NCBI RefSeq assembly: GCF_020551945.1
Contig: NZ_JAJBZH010000002.1
Location: 668,085-732,084 of the forward strand
Length of the DNA: 64,000 nucleotides
Origin: Cellulosimicrobium marinum
GTDB taxonomy: Bacteria > Actinomycetota > Actinomycetes > Actinomycetales > Cellulomonadaceae
Reading direction: 5' to 3'
Each line of letters starts with the position of its first letter. The first letter of the stretch is position 1. This document shows, one piece after another, positions 33,391-42,242 of the stretch. Below the pieces are notes generated by a model, which did not search any database, was not told the origin of the DNA, and saw nothing but the letters and a program-made list of their open reading frames with translations. A program made the translations under genes and the position numbers.

Positions 33391-34875
33391 CTACGCCTCG
33401 CCACCGGGCAGGTCGCTCGTCCAGCGTCGTGCCCGGCCGGCCCCGAGCCGGTCGGGGGTCACCTCGCGCACGGTGACGGGCCTGCCCACGAGGTGCCCGA
33501 CGACGGCCCCCGCCTCCCGGGCCGCCCCCGCCCCGGCCGCGGGGTCGGGGACGACGTCGAGCGCGAGCGTCCCGTCGGCGTGCTGGTGGAGCTGCCACGC
33601 GGCCATGCCGAGCGCCTGCAGGTGCTGGGCGGCGTCGACCGACCCGACCCACGCGCCGTCGGGCCGCTGGTAGCGCACGGGGGAGCGGCCCTCCAGGTCG
33701 TGCAGCTCGACCCGGTTACCGTGGCGCACGAGCCGTGCGTGGTCGCCGGTGCGGTAGCGCAGCAGCGGGAGGTAGGGGTTCTCGTCGACGGTGACGACGA
33801 CCTCGCCGCGCACGCCGTCGAGGACGGCCGAGCCGTCGTCGGCGAGGACCTCGACCCATACTCGGCGCCCCGCCACGACGACGAAGGGGCCGTCGTCGGC
33901 GCGCGAGGCGACGGCGCCCGTCTCCCGCAGGCCGTAGAGGTCGACGACGGGCGCGTCCCACGTGGCGTGCAGCCGGGACCGGGCGACGTCGGACAGGTGC
34001 GCGGCGCCGCTGACCACCGCGACGGGGTGCAGGTCGAGGCCGGCGTCCGCGAGCCGGGCGAGCGCGAGCAGGGGCAGCGGGGAGCTGGAGACGACCTGCG
34101 GGTCCTGGGCCGCGAGGAACGCCTCGCGGTCGCCGGGGCGGCGCCACGCACCGGCGTCGAGGTTGACGCGGGCCATGCCGGGCGGTGCGACGCCGGGCGC
34201 GCGGCGGAACCCGGTCATGGCGGACGCGTACGTGAACGCCTGCCGCTGGTCCACGAGGTTGACGAGCCCGAGCCGGTCGGGGTCGGGCTCCCACGTCGCG
34301 CCTGCCGCCGCGACGAGGTGCTGCAGCAGGACGAGGTCGGCCGCGACCGCGACCGGGTGCAGGGGCACCCGCACGGCCGCGCCGGTGCTGCCCGAGCTCG
34401 TGCCCTCCAGGACCCGGCCCAGGGGCACGTCGACGGGGACGAACGACGCGACGTCGCGCCGCAGGTCGTCGCGCGTCACGGGCCGGACGTCCGTGAGCGA
34501 CGACCCCGCGTGGCTCTCGCCGCGGTCCCGGGCGCGTCGGTACCGCGGCACGACGGCGTGCGCCCGCGCCACGAGGTCGCGCACCCACGTCGGCGGGTCG
34601 TCCGGGGCGGGGGCGTCACCGAGACGTGCCGCGACGGCGTCGAGCGCGGGGAGGTCGTCGGCGCGCAGCCGGTCGCCGGTGACGTGGACCCACGCGGGTG
34701 CGGCGGGGTGCTCGCGCACGGCGTCGAGGGCGGCGAGGCCCGCGGCGTCGAGCGTCGGCCAGCGCTCGGCGTCGGTGAGGACCACGGCCCCGCCGGGGGC
34801 GTACTCGTCGAGCGCAAGGGTCGACGGTGGCGGAGTGGTGGTGTCCGCCGGGTCGTCCCGGGGTGTGGTGGCCAT
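33391..34875 (-). CDS. PaaK/CapK-like AMP-forming adenylate ligase
   Basis: 494 residues. ANL-superfamily motifs are present: the phosphate loop TSSGSTGAAVRVPL (about 158-171), DLYGLRETGAV (about 305) and YRTGDHARL (about 372), followed by a small C-terminal domain with RYQRPDGAWVGSV. The order resembles phenylacetate-CoA ligase and coenzyme F390 synthetase relatives that adenylate a carboxylate. There is no carrier protein or CoA-specific feature nearby. It is the last gene of the MoxR-VWA operon, 26 bp after the preceding stop, with GAGGAGG before its ATG. Substrate unknown. Confidence 0.75.
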   Translation of the reverse strand: MATTPRDDPADTTTPPPSTLALDEYAPGGAVVLTDAERWPTLDAAGLAALDAVREHPAAPAWVHVTGDRLRADDLPALDAVAARLGDAPAPDDPPTWVRDLVARAHAVVPRYRRARDRGESHAGSSLTDVRPVTRDDLRRDVASFVPVDVPLGRVLEGTSSGSTGAAVRVPLHPVAVAADLVLLQHLVAAAGATWEPDPDRLGLVNLVDQRQAFTYASAMTGFRRAPGVAPPGMARVNLDAGAWRRPGDREAFLAAQDPQVVSSSPLPLLALARLADAGLDLHPVAVVSGAAHLSDVARSRLHATWDAPVVDLYGLRETGAVASRADDGPFVVVAGRRVWVEVLADDGSAVLDGVRGEVVVTVDENPYLPLLRYRTGDHARLVRHGNRVELHDLEGRSPVRYQRPDGAWVGSVDAAQHLQALGMAAWQLHQHADGTLALDVVPDPAAGAGAAREAGAVVGHLVGRPVTVREVTPDRLGAGRARRWTSDLPGGEA

Positions 34876-34901
34876 GTGTCCTCCTCTCGCGCGGTGGCGG
34901 G

Positions 34902-35495
34902 TCAGTAGTTCGCGTACTGCGCGGCGGCTTCCTTCGCGCGCTTCTCGGCGAGCTCGCGGGCGAGCTGCTCGGCGCGGCGCGCCTCGTGCGCCATCTCCTG
35001 GGCGATGCGCCGCTGCTCGGCCGTGCTCACGGCCGTCCAGCGGTCCTGCGCGACCTCGGGGCTCTCGTCGCCGGGCCGCAGCCCGAGCGCGCGCAGGGCG
35101 GCGCGCGCGAGCTCCTCACGACCGGCCGGGTCGTGCACCCACGCCGACGCGGTGCGCAGCGTCGCGAGCTCGGGCACCAGGTGCGTCACGAGGCGCACGA
35201 GGGCGGCGGGCGTCGCGGTCTCGCGGTGCGCGGCGAACAGCGCTCCGTCGCGCAGCACCCAGCAGACCGTCCCCGCGAGGGCGGCGTGCGGGGCGAGCGC
35301 GCACACCTGCTCCACCTCGTCGCGCGCGACGCGTCCCAGCACGCCGACGGCCCCGCGGCCGTCGAGCAGGTCGGCGGTGTCGGCGACGAGCGCCGCGGCG
35401 GACACCGCGGGGTCGAGGACGTCGGGCGGGGTGTCCGCGAGGCGCCGCAGGACGTCGGCGAGCACGGGTCCGGGCACGGTGGTGTCAACGGCCAT
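34902..35495 (-). CDS. Uncharacterised MoxR-VWA operon protein with coiled-coil tail
   Basis: 197 residues. No family recognised. The first 145 residues are helical and hydrophobic in pattern, with repeated LVADTADLL, ALAGTVCWVL and LVRLVTHLVPEL blocks; the last 40 (STAEQRRIAQEMAHEARRAEQ and on to AAQYANY) form an amphipathic, charged coiled coil. It starts at ATG 35495 with AAGGAG upstream and overlaps the VWA gene by 11 bp, so both are translated together. Perhaps an adaptor in the ATPase-VWA complex; unproven. Confidence 0.7.
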   Translation of the reverse strand: MAVDTTVPGPVLADVLRRLADTPPDVLDPAVSAAALVADTADLLDGRGAVGVLGRVARDEVEQVCALAPHAALAGTVCWVLRDGALFAAHRETATPAALVRLVTHLVPELATLRTASAWVHDPAGREELARAALRALGLRPGDESPEVAQDRWTAVSTAEQRRIAQEMAHEARRAEQLARELAEKRAKEAAAQYANY

Positions 35496-37398
35496 GACGG
35501 GCTCCTTCCGGTCCGGACGGCTCGGCGCCCCAGAGCTCGCGCGCGAACGCGCGGGCGAAGGCCACGAGGTCGTCCTGGGTGCGCACGGCGTGCACGCGGT
35601 AGCCGAGCGCGAACCCGCGCACGCGCTCGGCGTGCGCGTCGGTGGCGTCGAGCACGAGCGTCCCGCCCCCGCCCGCCGCGACGACGGCGCGCGCGGCGAC
35701 GCTCTCGTGCAGCGGCACGGGCTCGGCGTCGGTGCGCCGCCCCCAGCGCAGGCGCACGGCGTCGTCGAACATCGTCTCGACCCCGTCGTCGGAGACGACC
35801 GCGACGTGGCACGCCCGGGTGCGCGTCGGCCCGGCCCCGGTGCGCGGGTCGCCGAGGTGCGTGCGCTCGAGCAGCGGGAGCGGGAACGACGTCGACCCCC
35901 CGAAGTGCGCGACGACGGCGTCGAGCACCGCGTCCTCGTCGCGCGTGAACCCGTCGGTGCCCGCGATCTGGTCCGGCCCGCTCCAGGTCGTGGCCTGGAC
36001 GCGCGCGCCCGCGCGCAGCGCCGAGAGCGCGAGCACGGCCCCGGCGAGCGCGACGGGCGCGACGCGCCGCGTCGGGTCGGGCATCGACCCGGACGAGTCG
36101 AGGTACAGGTCGAGGTCGACGGGGATCTCGTCGGGCTCGTCGCCCGTGTCGTCCTCGACGGACCGCCGCACGGTCGTGTGGCCGGGGACCACGACGGGCG
36201 AGCGCAGGAGCGTGCCCGTCCAGTCGACGTCGCCGAGGTCGTCGCCGACGTCCCACGGTTCGTGGGCGCCGAGCAGCGGCTCGACGGCGCGCCGCTCGGT
36301 GCGCACGGGGAACGGCACGAGCAGGGGGGCGGCGTGCTCGCGGTACCAGCGGCGGGCCGACGCCGCGGCGTCGGACGTGAGCCCGAGGAGGCGCAGGGTG
36401 GCGTCGTAGTCGGCCGGGGCGAGCGTCTGACCGGTCGCGTCGCTCGCCCCCGCGCCGGTGGCCGCCGCGTCGACGGTCCGGACGTCCGCGTCGTCGGTCC
36501 CGTCGGCGCCGAGGTCCCCGACGACGCGGGGGTCGAGCGCCGGGTGGCGCACGGGCTCGACGGCGCGCGGGTCCGTCGCGAGGCCGCCCGGGACGGAGCC
36601 CGGGAGCTCGTCCTGGCCGCACACGACCTGGGGCAGCGAGGAGCGTCGCCGCTGCAGGTGCCGCCGACGTGCCCCGCGATCCCCACGGGCCGGTCGGGCA
36701 CGGCGCCGCGCGTCCGCCGACGTCGCGTCGGCCCCGACGTCCGACGCGAGGAGCGTGCGCAGGAGCGCGGCGAACCCGGCCGCGCCGCCGACCGGGTCGT
36801 CCGCGTAGGCGCGCACGAGACGCGCGACGAGCGTCGCCTCGCGCTCCGCGACGGCGATGTCGCCCGAGGTGAGATCGCCCCGCGGCAGTCCCCACAGGAT
36901 CTCGTCGGCGCGCAGCACGGTCTGCATGACGACGCTCGTGCCCGGCCCGAGCGCCCGCCACAGCCCCGCCATGTCGATCCCGGCGCGGCGCTGGAGCCGG
37001 TCGTTGATGAGCAGGTCGCTCCACAGGTTCGCGGTGAGCGGCGCGATGTGGTCCTGGTCCACGAGCCCGGCGCGTGCGCGCGCGACGAGGAGCGCGCTCG
37101 TCGTGAGGTCGCCCGGGGAGAGCACGTGGTGCCCCACCTCGTGCGCGAGGACGGCGACCGCGTGGTCCTCGATCCCGAGGTCCACGACCTCCGCGAGGTC
37201 CACGTGGACGCTCACGCGCGTCGTCGAGAACCAGGCGAACGAGCCGACGTCGCGTGGTGCCGTCCCCGGGCCGTGCAGCGTCGGCGCTCCCAGCCGGGTG
37301 AAGCGCCCCCACGCGGCGAGCGCGTCGGGCCACGCCGCGTGCCACCGTTCGCGGACCGCCGCGTACGGCCCGGGCACGGTGCTCGGTGCGGCGCTCAC
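35485..37398 (-). CDS. HExxH metallopeptidase-like and VWA-domain protein
   Basis: 637 residues. The N-terminal part contains VLAHEVGHHVLSPG with H-E-x-x-H at residues 86-90, the zinc motif of gluzincin-like peptidases. A long variable arginine- and acid-rich middle follows (about 200-330). The C-terminal von Willebrand A domain has a complete MIDAS D-x-S-x-S at 434-438 (LYLDSSGSMPD). VWA partners of MoxR ATPases are usual, but fusion to an HExxH domain is not the common architecture. GTG 37398 overlaps the upstream stop by GTGA. Whether the zinc site is catalytic cannot be told. Confidence 0.78.
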   Translation of the reverse strand: MSAAPSTVPGPYAAVRERWHAAWPDALAAWGRFTRLGAPTLHGPGTAPRDVGSFAWFSTTRVSVHVDLAEVVDLGIEDHAVAVLAHEVGHHVLSPGDLTTSALLVARARAGLVDQDHIAPLTANLWSDLLINDRLQRRAGIDMAGLWRALGPGTSVVMQTVLRADEILWGLPRGDLTSGDIAVAEREATLVARLVRAYADDPVGGAAGFAALLRTLLASDVGADATSADARRRARPARGDRGARRRHLQRRRSSLPQVVCGQDELPGSVPGGLATDPRAVEPVRHPALDPRVVGDLGADGTDDADVRTVDAAATGAGASDATGQTLAPADYDATLRLLGLTSDAAASARRWYREHAAPLLVPFPVRTERRAVEPLLGAHEPWDVGDDLGDVDWTGTLLRSPVVVPGHTTVRRSVEDDTGDEPDEIPVDLDLYLDSSGSMPDPTRRVAPVALAGAVLALSALRAGARVQATTWSGPDQIAGTDGFTRDEDAVLDAVVAHFGGSTSFPLPLLERTHLGDPRTGAGPTRTRACHVAVVSDDGVETMFDDAVRLRWGRRTDAEPVPLHESVAARAVVAAGGGGTLVLDATDAHAERVRGFALGYRVHAVRTQDDLVAFARAFARELWGAEPSGPEGARHGR

Positions 37399-38507
37399 CG
37401 GTCCCACCGGACGAGCACGACGTCGTAGGAGCCGGAGCGGCTGAGCAGCAGCAGCCGGCCGGACGGGGTGTCGAGCGACGCGGTCCCGGTGACGTCGGCG
37501 AGGTCGGTCTCGCGTCGTGGGGCGGGCACCCCGGCACCCGGCCCGAGGAGCTGCGCGTCGTCGCGGTGCGCGACCCCCGGCTCGACGCCCCCGGCGGTGC
37601 GGGCGACGAGCGAGCCGTGCACGTCGGCGACGAGCGTCCACCCGGTCGTCGTGCCCGCGTCGTCGGCGAGCAGGTGCCACCGCAGCCCCGGGTGCCGCGC
37701 GTCGGTCCCGACGACGACCGCGGGGGAGAGCCACGGACCGCCGAAGCCGCGGAACCCGCCGAACCGTCCCAGGACGCGCGCCGCGCCGTGGACGCCCGGC
37801 AGCGTGACGGCCGTGCGGGCCCGCGACTCCTCGCCGGGCCACCACCACGGGTCCGTCGCGTGCCGGTCGAGGACCCCCGCGACGTCGGGCGCCGTGCCCG
37901 GGCCGAGCGACAGCGCCGCACGGGCGACCGTCTCCGGGAGCGAGCGCGCGGCGTCCAGCGCCGCGCGCCGGTACCGCACGAGGCCGCTGCGCCACGCCGC
38001 GACGAGCACCGCCCCGCGCACCGTCTCCGCGGTCACGGCGGTGCCCGCGTGTGCCGCGGCGACGACCCGGGCCGACCACCCCGCCAGGTCGCCGCGCGAC
38101 CCGGCGCCCCCGTCGAGAGCGCGTGCGGCGTCGACCGCGGCCGCGACCGTCACCCCGGGCGCCACGACGAGCCACGGGACGAGCGACGGCACGACGTCGA
38201 CCAGGACGTGCTGCTCGGGCGTCGACCGCGCACGCTCCTGCCGCCACCGCCGGGTCGCCGCGAGCCGTGCCACGGCGTCGAGCACCGCGTCGCACGTCGC
38301 CGCGAACGCGGGGCCGTCCAGCCGGTCCGCGAGCGGGTCGACGGCGCGCGCGACGTCACGCACCGCGTCCGCGACCACGTCCCGTTCCGCGCCGTGCGCG
38401 ACGGCGCGCGCGAGCACCGCGTTGTACCGGTCGCGCCGCGCGACGGCACGACGCGCGAACGGACCCGCCAAGACCGCGGGCGACCGGGCGACGTCGGGCA
38501 CGCTCAC
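37395..38507 (-). CDS. Uncharacterised protein between MoxR and VWA genes
   Basis: 370 residues, no family recognised. The N-terminal two-thirds are helical and Ala/Arg/Val-rich (RYNAVLARAVAHG, DVVADAVRDVARAVDPLADRL). The C-terminal 150 residues look beta-rich, with WWWPGEESRARTAVTLPG, LRWHLLADDAGTTTGWTLVADVHGSLVA and SGRLLLLSRSGSYDVVLVRW, like a compact beta barrel or propeller blade. GTG 38507 overlaps the MoxR stop by GTGA, and its own stop overlaps the VWA start. Likely a subunit or substrate receptor of the same complex. Confidence 0.72.
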   Translation of the reverse strand: MSVPDVARSPAVLAGPFARRAVARRDRYNAVLARAVAHGAERDVVADAVRDVARAVDPLADRLDGPAFAATCDAVLDAVARLAATRRWRQERARSTPEQHVLVDVVPSLVPWLVVAPGVTVAAAVDAARALDGGAGSRGDLAGWSARVVAAAHAGTAVTAETVRGAVLVAAWRSGLVRYRRAALDAARSLPETVARAALSLGPGTAPDVAGVLDRHATDPWWWPGEESRARTAVTLPGVHGAARVLGRFGGFRGFGGPWLSPAVVVGTDARHPGLRWHLLADDAGTTTGWTLVADVHGSLVARTAGGVEPGVAHRDDAQLLGPGAGVPAPRRETDLADVTGTASLDTPSGRLLLLSRSGSYDVVLVRWDR

Positions 38508-40108
38508 GCGCCGCTCCAGCGCAGCCACGTGAGGTAGTTCGTGTACCGCTGGTGCGCGTACTTCAGCGCGAGCGCGTCCTCGTACACGTGCCCGTGGAGC
38601 TTCGCGTGCTGCTGCCACGACGCGAGCACCTGCTCGATGCGCGCGAGACGGCGCAGCACGTCCGCCTCCGGCAGCCCCTCCAACCCGGCCGCCACCTCCG
38701 TGAGGATCGCGCCGACGTCGTCCCGGTCGTCCAGCCCCGTCGCGTCGAACTGGCGGCACGCCGTGTCGAACAGGTCGCGGATCCACGACACCCGGTCCGC
38801 GCGCAGCGGCTCCCGCTCACGGTCGTCGAACGGCGCCGAGCGCAGGTCCGGCACCAGCTTGTCGTGCAGGACGAACGGCAGGACCGCGCGCAGGTCCGCC
38901 AGGTCCACCTCCGCGTTCCCGCGGAAGAACGCCATCGCCTTCGCGTACGCGACGAGCGACTGCAGCGCACGCACCGACAGGCCGTTGAGCGTCTGCGCGC
39001 CGACGTCCCCGAGACGGTCGCGGCCCGTGTCCGCCGTCGCGACGAGGTGCGGGTCCACGCCCGCGACCCGCGCCGTGTCCTTCGTCCGGTACTCGAACTG
39101 CCAGCCCGCGCGCTCCAGCACCTCGAACTGGCTCGCGAAGAACTCCAGCCGCCGCCGCACCGGCTCCGGGAACGGGACCGCGAGGATCGCGGCGTGCAAC
39201 GCGTCGTGCTCCGCCGCGTCGAACACGATCTCCGGCGGCACGTTCTCCTCCGGCCGCACCCGCCGCTCCGCCCGTGCGACCAGGTCGCCCAGGAAGCGGT
39301 TGTTGAACGGCATCGCGTGCACGACGACGTCGATCCGGTCCCGCAGCGCGTCGACGACCTGGTACGTGCCGCCGCCCGCGTCGTCGTTCGCCGTGAGGTA
39401 CCAGGCCGCGTCGCCCGTCTCGTACACCTGGTCGTACACCTCGACGTACCCGTCCGCGAGCACCGTGAGCAGCGCCGACTGGGTGCGCGTGGGGATGCGG
39501 TTGTACTCGTCGACGATCTTCACGCGCATGCCCAGCCACGACCGCCACGCCACGTCCACGTCCGCGAGGCTGTCCGCCTGCACGAGGTCCTTCGGCAGCG
39601 GCGTCCCGAACAGGTCCGACACCGTGAGCTGCGGGTGCCCGTGCTGCATCGCCCGCCGGACGTCGCGCACCGGGTAGCCCGCCAGCACCCCCATGAGCAC
39701 GGCGCTCGCCGTCTTCCCCCGGCCCGGCCCGCCGATCATCAGGCACCGCCCCCGCACCGCGAACGACAGCAGCGGCAGCAGCACGAAGCTCGAGTACGAC
39801 TGGTCGCTCGGCAGGGTCAGCAGCGCCTTCGAGTCACCCAGCCGGAAGCTCGTCTCCGCCGCGCCCGGAGCGGAGAACTCCACGTCATAGTGCGGGCTGA
39901 TGATCGCGTGGTTGACCACCCAGAAGTACGCCTGCCGCAGCTTCTCGTCGAGCGGCAGCCCGCGCCCCGCGTCCGGCTCGCCCTCCCCGGCCCCGGCGAC
40001 GGGCGTGCGGAACAGGTCCGCGACGTCCAGGTCGAACGGGTCGTGCGTCGCCGCCGCCGCGGGCGTCGGGCGCGTCGGCGCCGAGGACACGTGCTCGAGA
40101 TCCGTCAC
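38504..40108 (-). CDS. MoxR-type AAA+ ATPase
   Basis: 534 residues. Walker A GGPGRGKTAS with Lys132, Walker B VKIVDEYNRIPTRTQSALL with the glutamate of DE, sensor 1 in YLTANDDAG, and arginine-finger-like DALRDRIDVVVHAMPFN define a MoxR/RavA-like AAA+ ATPase; the C-terminal 200 residues are helical. It heads a five-gene operon in which stops and starts overlap. CAGGAT lies 12 nt ahead of GTG 40108, suggesting a leaderless transcript. Stem-loop element copy 2 stands 61 bp further upstream. Confidence 0.88.
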   Translation of the reverse strand: MTDLEHVSSAPTRPTPAAAATHDPFDLDVADLFRTPVAGAGEGEPDAGRGLPLDEKLRQAYFWVVNHAIISPHYDVEFSAPGAAETSFRLGDSKALLTLPSDQSYSSFVLLPLLSFAVRGRCLMIGGPGRGKTASAVLMGVLAGYPVRDVRRAMQHGHPQLTVSDLFGTPLPKDLVQADSLADVDVAWRSWLGMRVKIVDEYNRIPTRTQSALLTVLADGYVEVYDQVYETGDAAWYLTANDDAGGGTYQVVDALRDRIDVVVHAMPFNNRFLGDLVARAERRVRPEENVPPEIVFDAAEHDALHAAILAVPFPEPVRRRLEFFASQFEVLERAGWQFEYRTKDTARVAGVDPHLVATADTGRDRLGDVGAQTLNGLSVRALQSLVAYAKAMAFFRGNAEVDLADLRAVLPFVLHDKLVPDLRSAPFDDREREPLRADRVSWIRDLFDTACRQFDATGLDDRDDVGAILTEVAAGLEGLPEADVLRRLARIEQVLASWQQHAKLHGHVYEDALALKYAHQRYTNYLTWLRWSGA

Positions 40109-40168
40109 GTGCCGATCCTGCCACTGCTCGGTCGGGGTCCGGGTCCGGGGTCCGTTCGGCGGAGTTCC

Positions 40169-40253
40169 CGGGTTGCGGCGGCGGGTCTACCATCCGGACC
40201 CTCGTTCCTCGGGTCCTCCCGCCAGACCCACCACGACCCGCCGCCGCCACCCG
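40169..40253. repeat. Structured stem-loop element, copy 2
   Basis: 19-nt arms (40169-40187 and 40235-40253, 18 pairs) enclose a 47-nt core: strand TACCATCC, inner stem GGACCC / GGGTCC (perfect) around loop TCGTTCCTC, and strand TCCCGCCAGACCCACCAC. Loop and strands match copies 1 and 3, but both stems have other sequences. Located between nadR and moxR. Confidence 0.85.
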
Positions 40254-40280
40254 TCCACCCCGCTCGGCGTCGTCTCGCCG

Positions 40281-40341
40281 CGCCGAACCCCGGGTTGGTC
40301 GCAGTGTGGCGTGGAGATGCCGCACAAGCCGGGGTTCGACG
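40281..40341. repeat. Palindromic repeat family II, copy D1
   Basis: CGCCGAACCCCGG and CCGGGGTTCGACG (12 of 13 complementary) enclose 35 nt starting GTTGGTCG. It begins right after the nadR stop, on nadR's downstream side, and may serve as its terminator. The same ends and nearly the same total length occur at 42712-42773. Confidence 0.7.
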
Positions 40342-40348
40342 CCGGTCC

Positions 40349-41476
40349 TCACCAGGCGTCCGTGCCCGCCTGGGGGAGCGGGTCGGCGACGTGGCGGGGG
40401 GTCGCGAGCAGCGGGCCGACGGCGGCCATCGCCTGCGCGACCCGGGTCGCCCGGTCGCCGCGCACCTCGAACCACGGGACGCCCGGGAGGGTGCCGTCGG
40501 GGCCGGGGAGCTCGGCGGCACCGAGGTGGTGCACGACGTCGGCGGGGTCGTCCAGGTGCGGGCCGGTCGCGGCGAGGACCACGCGGAAGCGGTCCTGCAT
40601 GGCGTGGCGCACGTGCTCGCCGTCGCGCAGCCCGTCCTGGACGAACGGGATCTCGTCCCCGGTGAGGACGTACAGGTCGGGGCGCCGGGCGGCGGCGAGC
40701 GCCTCGACGCTCGGGGAGCGGCGCCCGACGTACCGCTCGTGCCAGAGGGTGGTCGCGAGCACGTCGGTGTCGCTCACGAGGAGCGGGACGGGGGAGGTGG
40801 TGGCGGCGTGGTCCTCGCGCCGGGCCTGCTCGCGCGCGACGAGGTCGAACTCGGCGGTGTGCCACGGCGCGGCCAGGCCGCCGGGCCGGTCCCGCGACCA
40901 CTCGCGCCCGAACTCGGGTACCGCGTCGAGGCCGAGGCGTGCGGCGAGGTCGGTCGCGAGCGTCGTCGTGCCGGTGGACTCGGCACCGAGCACGACGACG
41001 CGGCGCCCGTACCAGGACCGGACGGGGGCGGGCAGGGCCCACCAGTGGCCGGCCGGGTCGGCGCGGACGGCGGTGCCGGAGACGGGCAGGTGGCGGCGGT
41101 CGGGGTCGACCTGGACCCAGGTCGCGTCGAAGCGGCGCGCGAGCTCGGCGCCGTACCGGTCGGAGGTGAGGACGGCGTCGACGGGAGGGTGCGCGGGGTC
41201 GAGCAGGGCGCGCATGACCGTCACGTGCGCGTCCCACGCGTGCGGGTCGGCGTAGTTGACGGGCGCGTCGTCGAGCCCGTGCACGACGTGCGCGCCCGGC
41301 GTCTCGGCGCGCAGCCAGGCGGCGCGCGTCGCGGCGGGGATCGACTCGCGCGACGACGCGAGCACCTGGACGGTGACGCGCTCGCAGCGGGAGAGCGCGG
41401 TGCGCACGAGGTGCACGTGCCCGGCGTGCGGGGGGTAGAACTTGCCGATGACGAGCCCGTGGGCGAAGCCCGTCAC
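40349..41476 (-). CDS. nadR: NadR-like NMN adenylyltransferase / ribosylnicotinamide kinase
   Basis: 375 residues. The N-terminal nucleotidyltransferase domain has GKFYPPHAGHVHLVRTA (the GxFxPxHxGH signature) and HLPVSGTAVRADP (ISGTxxR-like). The C-terminal kinase domain has a P-loop LGAESTGTTTLATDLA in which the usual GKST lysine is replaced by Thr (ESTGTTTL), and DTDVLATTLWHERY. NadR makes NAD from nicotinamide riboside. No DNA-binding HTH precedes it, so it is the two-domain form. GTG 41476 overlaps pnuC, giving an uptake-plus-salvage operon. Confidence 0.88.
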   Translation of the reverse strand: MTGFAHGLVIGKFYPPHAGHVHLVRTALSRCERVTVQVLASSRESIPAATRAAWLRAETPGAHVVHGLDDAPVNYADPHAWDAHVTVMRALLDPAHPPVDAVLTSDRYGAELARRFDATWVQVDPDRRHLPVSGTAVRADPAGHWWALPAPVRSWYGRRVVVLGAESTGTTTLATDLAARLGLDAVPEFGREWSRDRPGGLAAPWHTAEFDLVAREQARREDHAATTSPVPLLVSDTDVLATTLWHERYVGRRSPSVEALAAARRPDLYVLTGDEIPFVQDGLRDGEHVRHAMQDRFRVVLAATGPHLDDPADVVHHLGAAELPGPDGTLPGVPWFEVRGDRATRVAQAMAAVGPLLATPRHVADPLPQAGTDAW

Positions 41477-42072
41477 CGGGTCGGCACCGCGTCGTCGGGC
41501 ACGGGCGCCGGTCCGGACGCGGCTCGCGCGGCGGACCACTCGCGCAGGCCCTGCACGCACAGCGCGACGAAGCCGGCGTAGAGCGCGGCGGTGAGCCACA
41601 GGCCCTGGCTCGCGTAGAGGCCGACGAGCACGACGTCGGTCGCGATCCACACCCACCAGCTGCCGATCCACTTGCGTCCGAGCATGGTCTGCGCGAGCAG
41701 GCTCGACGAGGTCGTGAGGGCGTCCCAGAACGGGACCGTCGAGTCCGTCCACGTGGTGAGGACGGCGACGAGCAGGGCGGTGCACGCGGCGGCGGCGATC
41801 CCCCCGACGAGCCACGCCGCGCGGGGCGTGGCGTGCACGACGAGCCGGCCGTGGTCCGGGCCGCCGCGCAGCCACCAGTACCAACCGAGCGCCCCGAGCA
41901 CGAGGTACACGACCTGCAGGCCCGCGTTCGCGTACAGCCCGGTCCCGGTGAACAGGACGAGGAACACGACGTTGTTGGCGAGGCCGACGGGGAACGTCCA
42001 CACGTTCTGCCGGACCGCGAGCCACACGCACGCCGCGCCCGTGACGAACCCCAGGATCTCCTCGACGCTCAC
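41473..42072 (-). CDS. pnuC: PnuC nicotinamide riboside transporter
   Basis: 199 residues with about seven membrane helices. PnuC features are visible: VWLAVRQNVWTFPVGLANNVVF near the start, GLQVVYLVLGALGWYWWLRGG (the W-x-x-W region), and WWVWIATDVVLVGLYASQGLWLTAALY near the end. It moves nicotinamide riboside by facilitated diffusion, and the NadR kinase overlapping its 3' end traps it. GTG 42072 was chosen; TAGAGT about 14 nt upstream may be a leaderless-type -10. Confidence 0.92.
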   Translation of the reverse strand: MSVEEILGFVTGAACVWLAVRQNVWTFPVGLANNVVFLVLFTGTGLYANAGLQVVYLVLGALGWYWWLRGGPDHGRLVVHATPRAAWLVGGIAAAACTALLVAVLTTWTDSTVPFWDALTTSSSLLAQTMLGRKWIGSWWVWIATDVVLVGLYASQGLWLTAALYAGFVALCVQGLREWSAARAASGPAPVPDDAVPTR

Positions 42073-42242
42073 GGGCGCTCACTCTACGAGGCGGACGGCG
42101 CGCCGCCCGGGGCGGTCCGCCGCGCGTCGTCGGCCGCTGTGACGTGCGTCCCGGTCCGGGGCGGGCGGGGCGCGGGCGGGTTACGGTCGGGACGAGCCCC
42201 GGCGCCACCCGCCGGGGAACCCGACGTCGAAGGAGATCTCGC

